Source of the DNA: Mesorhizobium australicum
Lineage (GTDB): Bacteria; Pseudomonadota; Alphaproteobacteria; Rhizobiales; Rhizobiaceae
Length of the DNA stretch: 64,000 bases
Direction: 5' to 3'
Assembly: GCF_900177325.1 (NCBI RefSeq)
Contig: NZ_FXBL01000004.1
Coordinates: forward strand, 4,154,001 to 4,218,000
Numbering within the stretch: the first letter of the stretch is position 1; each line of letters starts with the position of its first letter. The notes under the pieces are model-generated. The model had not been told where the DNA came from. It ran no database searches and was given only the letters and a program-made list of their open reading frames with translations. Position numbers and translations under genes: made by a program. Shown here piece after piece: positions 61,691 through 64,000 of the stretch.

Positions 61691-62196
61691 GGGAGAGGTT
61701 CTCCCCTGAGTTCCGCCCAATCGCGGAAGAACAAGGCGACCGCCTGGAGCAAGGTGAGAAAGATGCCGATATTGAGCACGACCTTGACCGGCCACATCAG
61801 CGGCGCCCACGCCGAGAAGCTCTTCTCGCCGTAACCGATCGCATAGATCAGCGAGGAGACCCCGCCGATCTGCAGAATGACCAGGAAGCCGATCAGCACG
61901 ACGCTGGTGAAGAGGTCGGAGCGCGCTTTCCCCCGCATGGTGAAGCCGCTGTAGAGCAGATCCATGCGCACATGCTCGCCTTCCTTGAGGGTGTAGGCCC
62001 CGCCCAGCGCGAAATACGCCACCATCACGAACTGGGCCATCTCGACGGTCCAGATCGAAGGATGGAAAAACACCTTCATGATGGAGGCGTAGGACAGGAT
62101 GCCGATCATCACAAAGATCAGGTACATGGCGAAGAGGCCTATGTACCTGCTCCAGGAATCGATCACCCTGACGTAAAGCTTGATGGCCTCAGGCAC
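61687..62196 (-). CDS. TRAP transporter small permease (DctQ family)
   Basis: Four-helix small subunit, 169 residues, with hydrophobic segments at about 15-38, 50-70, 92-115 and 128-155. The start is a GTG at 62196; the first 8 bp overlap the end of the amidohydrolase gene, showing the amidohydrolase is co-transcribed with the importer. Confidence 0.87.
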   Translation of the reverse strand: MPEAIKLYVRVIDSWSRYIGLFAMYLIFVMIGILSYASIMKVFFHPSIWTVEMAQFVMVAYFALGGAYTLKEGEHVRMDLLYSGFTMRGKARSDLFTSVVLIGFLVILQIGGVSSLIYAIGYGEKSFSAWAPLMWPVKVVLNIGIFLTLLQAVALFFRDWAELRGEPLP

Positions 62197-63013
62197 TGTG
62201 ACGGTATCCTTTCGGTTCTCTGGCCGTCTCCATCCTGAGCTTCACGTCCGATTCTTCGATGCCGGACAGGATTGTCGCCAGGCGCTGCGCCCACACGTCC
62301 TGGGACGCAGCGTCGACGATCTCATCATTGCGTATTTCGACCATCGCGCAAGGCAGTTCGCGCGGGCGGGCATGTCTTTCGAGCGTGTAGTAGACACGGT
62401 CGGCCGGGCTGTAAGGCTGGTTTGCGCCCACCGTGATGCCGGCGATGCCGCGCAGGCCTGCCAGCAGCGGCGCGGCAAGACACTCGTCTTCGTCATGGAT
62501 GATGCCGATGTGCCAGGGCCGCGACACGCCCTTGTAGAGCGGCGTGAAGGAGTGGATCGTGACGATCCAGGTCTCATGCCCCTGCGCGAGGCGGTCCTCG
62601 ATCACACCGGCCAGCGCGTCGTGGAACGGCCGATGCGACAGGGCAATCCGCGCTTCCCGTTCCGCCGCGCCAAGACCGGCATTGCCGGGGATACGCGTCG
62701 TCTCGCTCGTTTCCGCGATGAGGTCCGGCGCATCGACGGGGCGGTTGCAGTCGATCGCGAGACGGGACACGCACGATTCGACCAGCGTCGCGTCCAGTAT
62801 CTCCGCCAGCCTTGCCGCGACCGGCAGGGCGCCCGGATCCCAGGCGATGTGGCGTTCGAGGTCGGCGGCGGGAAGTCCGAGCGTTCCGAGCGAGGCCGGC
62901 AGCCAGTTCGAGGCGTGTTCGCAGACGATGAGGTACCGGCTCTTGCCGGCCGGATTCGTGACCCGCACCGGATCACGCCCTTCATTCGCTATCTGTTCGA
63001 CTGCTATCGCCAC
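62189..63013 (-). CDS. N-formylglutamate amidohydrolase-like enzyme
   Basis: Second, diverged member of the FGase family in the window, 274 residues. VCEHASNWLP near residue 30 takes the place of the usual NSPHSG-type motif, VTIHSFTPLY carries the central histidine, and CAMVEIRNDEI is the C-terminal motif. It is the first gene of the operon with a TRAP importer, a glutamyl ligase and dehydrogenases, so it is likely to hydrolyse an N-substituted amino acid or gamma-glutamyl amide in that pathway; true N-formylglutamate hydrolysis is the alternative. The start is a GTG at 63013; no in-frame ATG is near. Confidence 0.78.
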   Translation of the reverse strand: MAIAVEQIANEGRDPVRVTNPAGKSRYLIVCEHASNWLPASLGTLGLPAADLERHIAWDPGALPVAARLAEILDATLVESCVSRLAIDCNRPVDAPDLIAETSETTRIPGNAGLGAAEREARIALSHRPFHDALAGVIEDRLAQGHETWIVTIHSFTPLYKGVSRPWHIGIIHDEDECLAAPLLAGLRGIAGITVGANQPYSPADRVYYTLERHARPRELPCAMVEIRNDEIVDAASQDVWAQRLATILSGIEESDVKLRMETAREPKGYRHSA

Positions 63014-63075
63014 AAGACCCCACGCCGACGTACTGTTTGATACGTTTTCTGATTGATTTTGCCGGCGCGGACGAT

Positions 63076-63102
63076 TTCATACAGAATTTGAAGCGTTGTC
63101 AA
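63076..63102 (-). promoter_or_regulatory. candidate promoter of the amidohydrolase-TRAP operon
   Basis: On the minus strand TTGACA (63102-63097) is followed after 15 nt by TATGAA (63081-63076). The predicted start lies about 55 nt before the GTG start codon. The 22-bp tandem repeats begin two bases upstream of the -35. Confidence 0.4.
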
Positions 63103-63103
63103 A

Positions 63104-63147
63104 TACCAAGTAGCGTCCGAACGTCTACCAAGTAGCGTCCGAACGTC
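63104..63147. repeat. 22-bp perfect tandem duplication in the divergent promoter
   Basis: TACCAAGTAGCGTCCGAACG followed by TC occurs twice head-to-tail with no mismatch. Each copy holds CGTCCGAACG, an imperfect dyad (CGT/ACG arms). The block lies between the candidate -35 of the minus-strand operon and the rpiR start, 20 bp before the ATG. It is either a recent duplication or a double binding site for the RpiR regulator. Confidence 0.85.
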
Positions 63148-63166
63148 GGACCGAAAGGAGCGCCGG

Positions 63167-64000
63167 ATGGCGTCGAGCATAGCCGAGATCATCGCCGACC
63201 GGCTGACGGACATGCCCGCCCGGGAACGACGCGCCGCGCAGGCCCTGATCGCCAGCTATCCGATGCTCGGCCTCAAGACCGTCGCCGAATTCGCGCAGCG
63301 CGCGGGCGTCAGTTCCCCGACGATCCTCCGGCTCGTGTCGCGCCTCGGCTACCAGAACTATGCCGAGTTCCAGTCCGCGCTGAACGACGAACTCGCTGCG
63401 CGCCTGCAATCGCCGCTGTCGCGCACCGGGCTCGCGCGCGCTGGGCAAGAGGGAGAGGCGGCCCCCCTGCTCGCGGCGACGCTGGACAACGTCTCGGAGA
63501 CGTTCCGGGTGGTCTCCGACAAGCAGCTGGGCGAGATCGTCTCGGTGCTTTCGGAGACCAGGCGCAGGGTTCATCTCGTCGGCGGCCGCTTCACCGATCC
63601 GATCGCGCGGTATCTGACCGCCCATCTCGCCATCATCCGCCCGGGCGTGGTGCATCTCGACGGGCAGGAGAACCTGTGGCGCGACCGGCTGATCGACATG
63701 GGAAAGCGCGATGTGCTGGTGGTGCTCGACATCCGCCGCTACCAGGACAGCCTGCTGACAGTCGCAGAAAAGGCCGGTGCCCGGGGCGTGACCATCATCC
63801 TGTTGACCGACCAGTGGCTTTCGCCGATCGCCCGCTTCGCCACCCATGTGATCGCCGCGCGCACGTCGGTTCCGTCCGCCTGGGATTCGTCGGCGGCGCT
63901 GTTCATCCTTGCCGAGCATCTCATCGCCGGCGTCACCGACAGGCTGCCGGAGCAGAGTGCGGCGCGCATCCGCGAGATGGACGCATTGCGGCGCGAATAA
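63167..64000 (+). CDS. MurR/RpiR family transcriptional regulator
   Basis: Regulator of 277 residues with an N-terminal helix-turn-helix (about 1-77; the TVAEFAQRAGVSSPTILRLV region is the DNA-reading part) and a C-terminal SIS domain (about 125-260) that in relatives binds a phosphosugar or other small ligand. A strong AGGAG precedes the ATG at good spacing. Divergent from the amidohydrolase-TRAP-ligase operon, which it probably controls. It ends at the last base of the window. Confidence 0.9.
   Translation: MASSIAEIIADRLTDMPARERRAAQALIASYPMLGLKTVAEFAQRAGVSSPTILRLVSRLGYQNYAEFQSALNDELAARLQSPLSRTGLARAGQEGEAAPLLAATLDNVSETFRVVSDKQLGEIVSVLSETRRRVHLVGGRFTDPIARYLTAHLAIIRPGVVHLDGQENLWRDRLIDMGKRDVLVVLDIRRYQDSLLTVAEKAGARGVTIILLTDQWLSPIARFATHVIAARTSVPSAWDSSAALFILAEHLIAGVTDRLPEQSAARIREMDALRRE

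Overview
The window is GC-rich DNA from an alphaproteobacterium, almost certainly of the order Hyphomicrobiales (Rhizobium/Mesorhizobium-like). The markers are the cyclic beta-1,2-glucan pair ndvB/ndvA, a cellulose operon of rhizobial type with bcsN, a CpdR-type single-domain response regulator, a probable MmgR/suhB-family small RNA beside an inositol-monophosphatase-fold gene, and several TRAP and ABC importers. I see no transposase, integrase, phage or plasmid functions and no CRISPR array, so this reads as chromosome. Functions are assigned from motifs and family resemblance only; no database was searched.

Layout. 0-3.7 kb: a lysophospholipase-like hydrolase, hisN, a small RNA, an N-formylglutamate amidohydrolase family gene, cpdR and tRNA-Val(GAC). 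3.7-12.5 kb (minus strand): cellulose operon bcsN-bcsA-bcsB-bcsZ and a TPR protein, the last four joined by short overlaps. 12.6-21.8 kb: an eight-gene minus-strand catabolic operon (TRAP dctP-Q-M, HpcH/HpaI aldolase, DUF6282 protein, BKACE enzyme, quinone reductase, SDR) divergent from a cupin gene and an IclR regulator, with candidate operators between them. 21.8-33.6 kb: phosphonate genes, phnF divergent from phnGHIJKL plus a hexapeptide-repeat transferase, then phnC-D-E-E-M. Pho boxes lie before phnG and phnC, and a PhnF-type operator lies before phnG.

33.7-37.5 kb: a 1279-residue protein made of 159 uninterrupted octapeptides, organised in eight 136-residue (408-bp) super-repeats. This is the most unusual object in the window. 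38-48.7 kb: ndvB (cyclic glucan synthase, 2827 residues) divergent from ndvA (its exporter). 48.8-53.9 kb: an agmatinase-family gene facing a four-gene polyamine- or iron-type ABC importer. 54.1-64 kb: a minus-strand operon with an N-formylglutamate amidohydrolase-like enzyme, a second TRAP importer, a glutamine-synthetase-like ligase, an aldehyde dehydrogenase, a sulfotransferase-like protein and an iron-type alcohol dehydrogenase, divergent from an RpiR regulator with a 22-bp tandem duplication before it.

Three themes run through the window: surface and periplasmic glucans (bcs, ndv, perhaps the octapeptide protein); phosphorus scavenging by C-P lyase; and two importer-plus-enzymes catabolic operons, each with its own divergent regulator and no assigned substrate. 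A strong hairpin lies 12-21 nt downstream of all four substrate-binding-protein genes, which probably helps these proteins accumulate above the downstream gene products.
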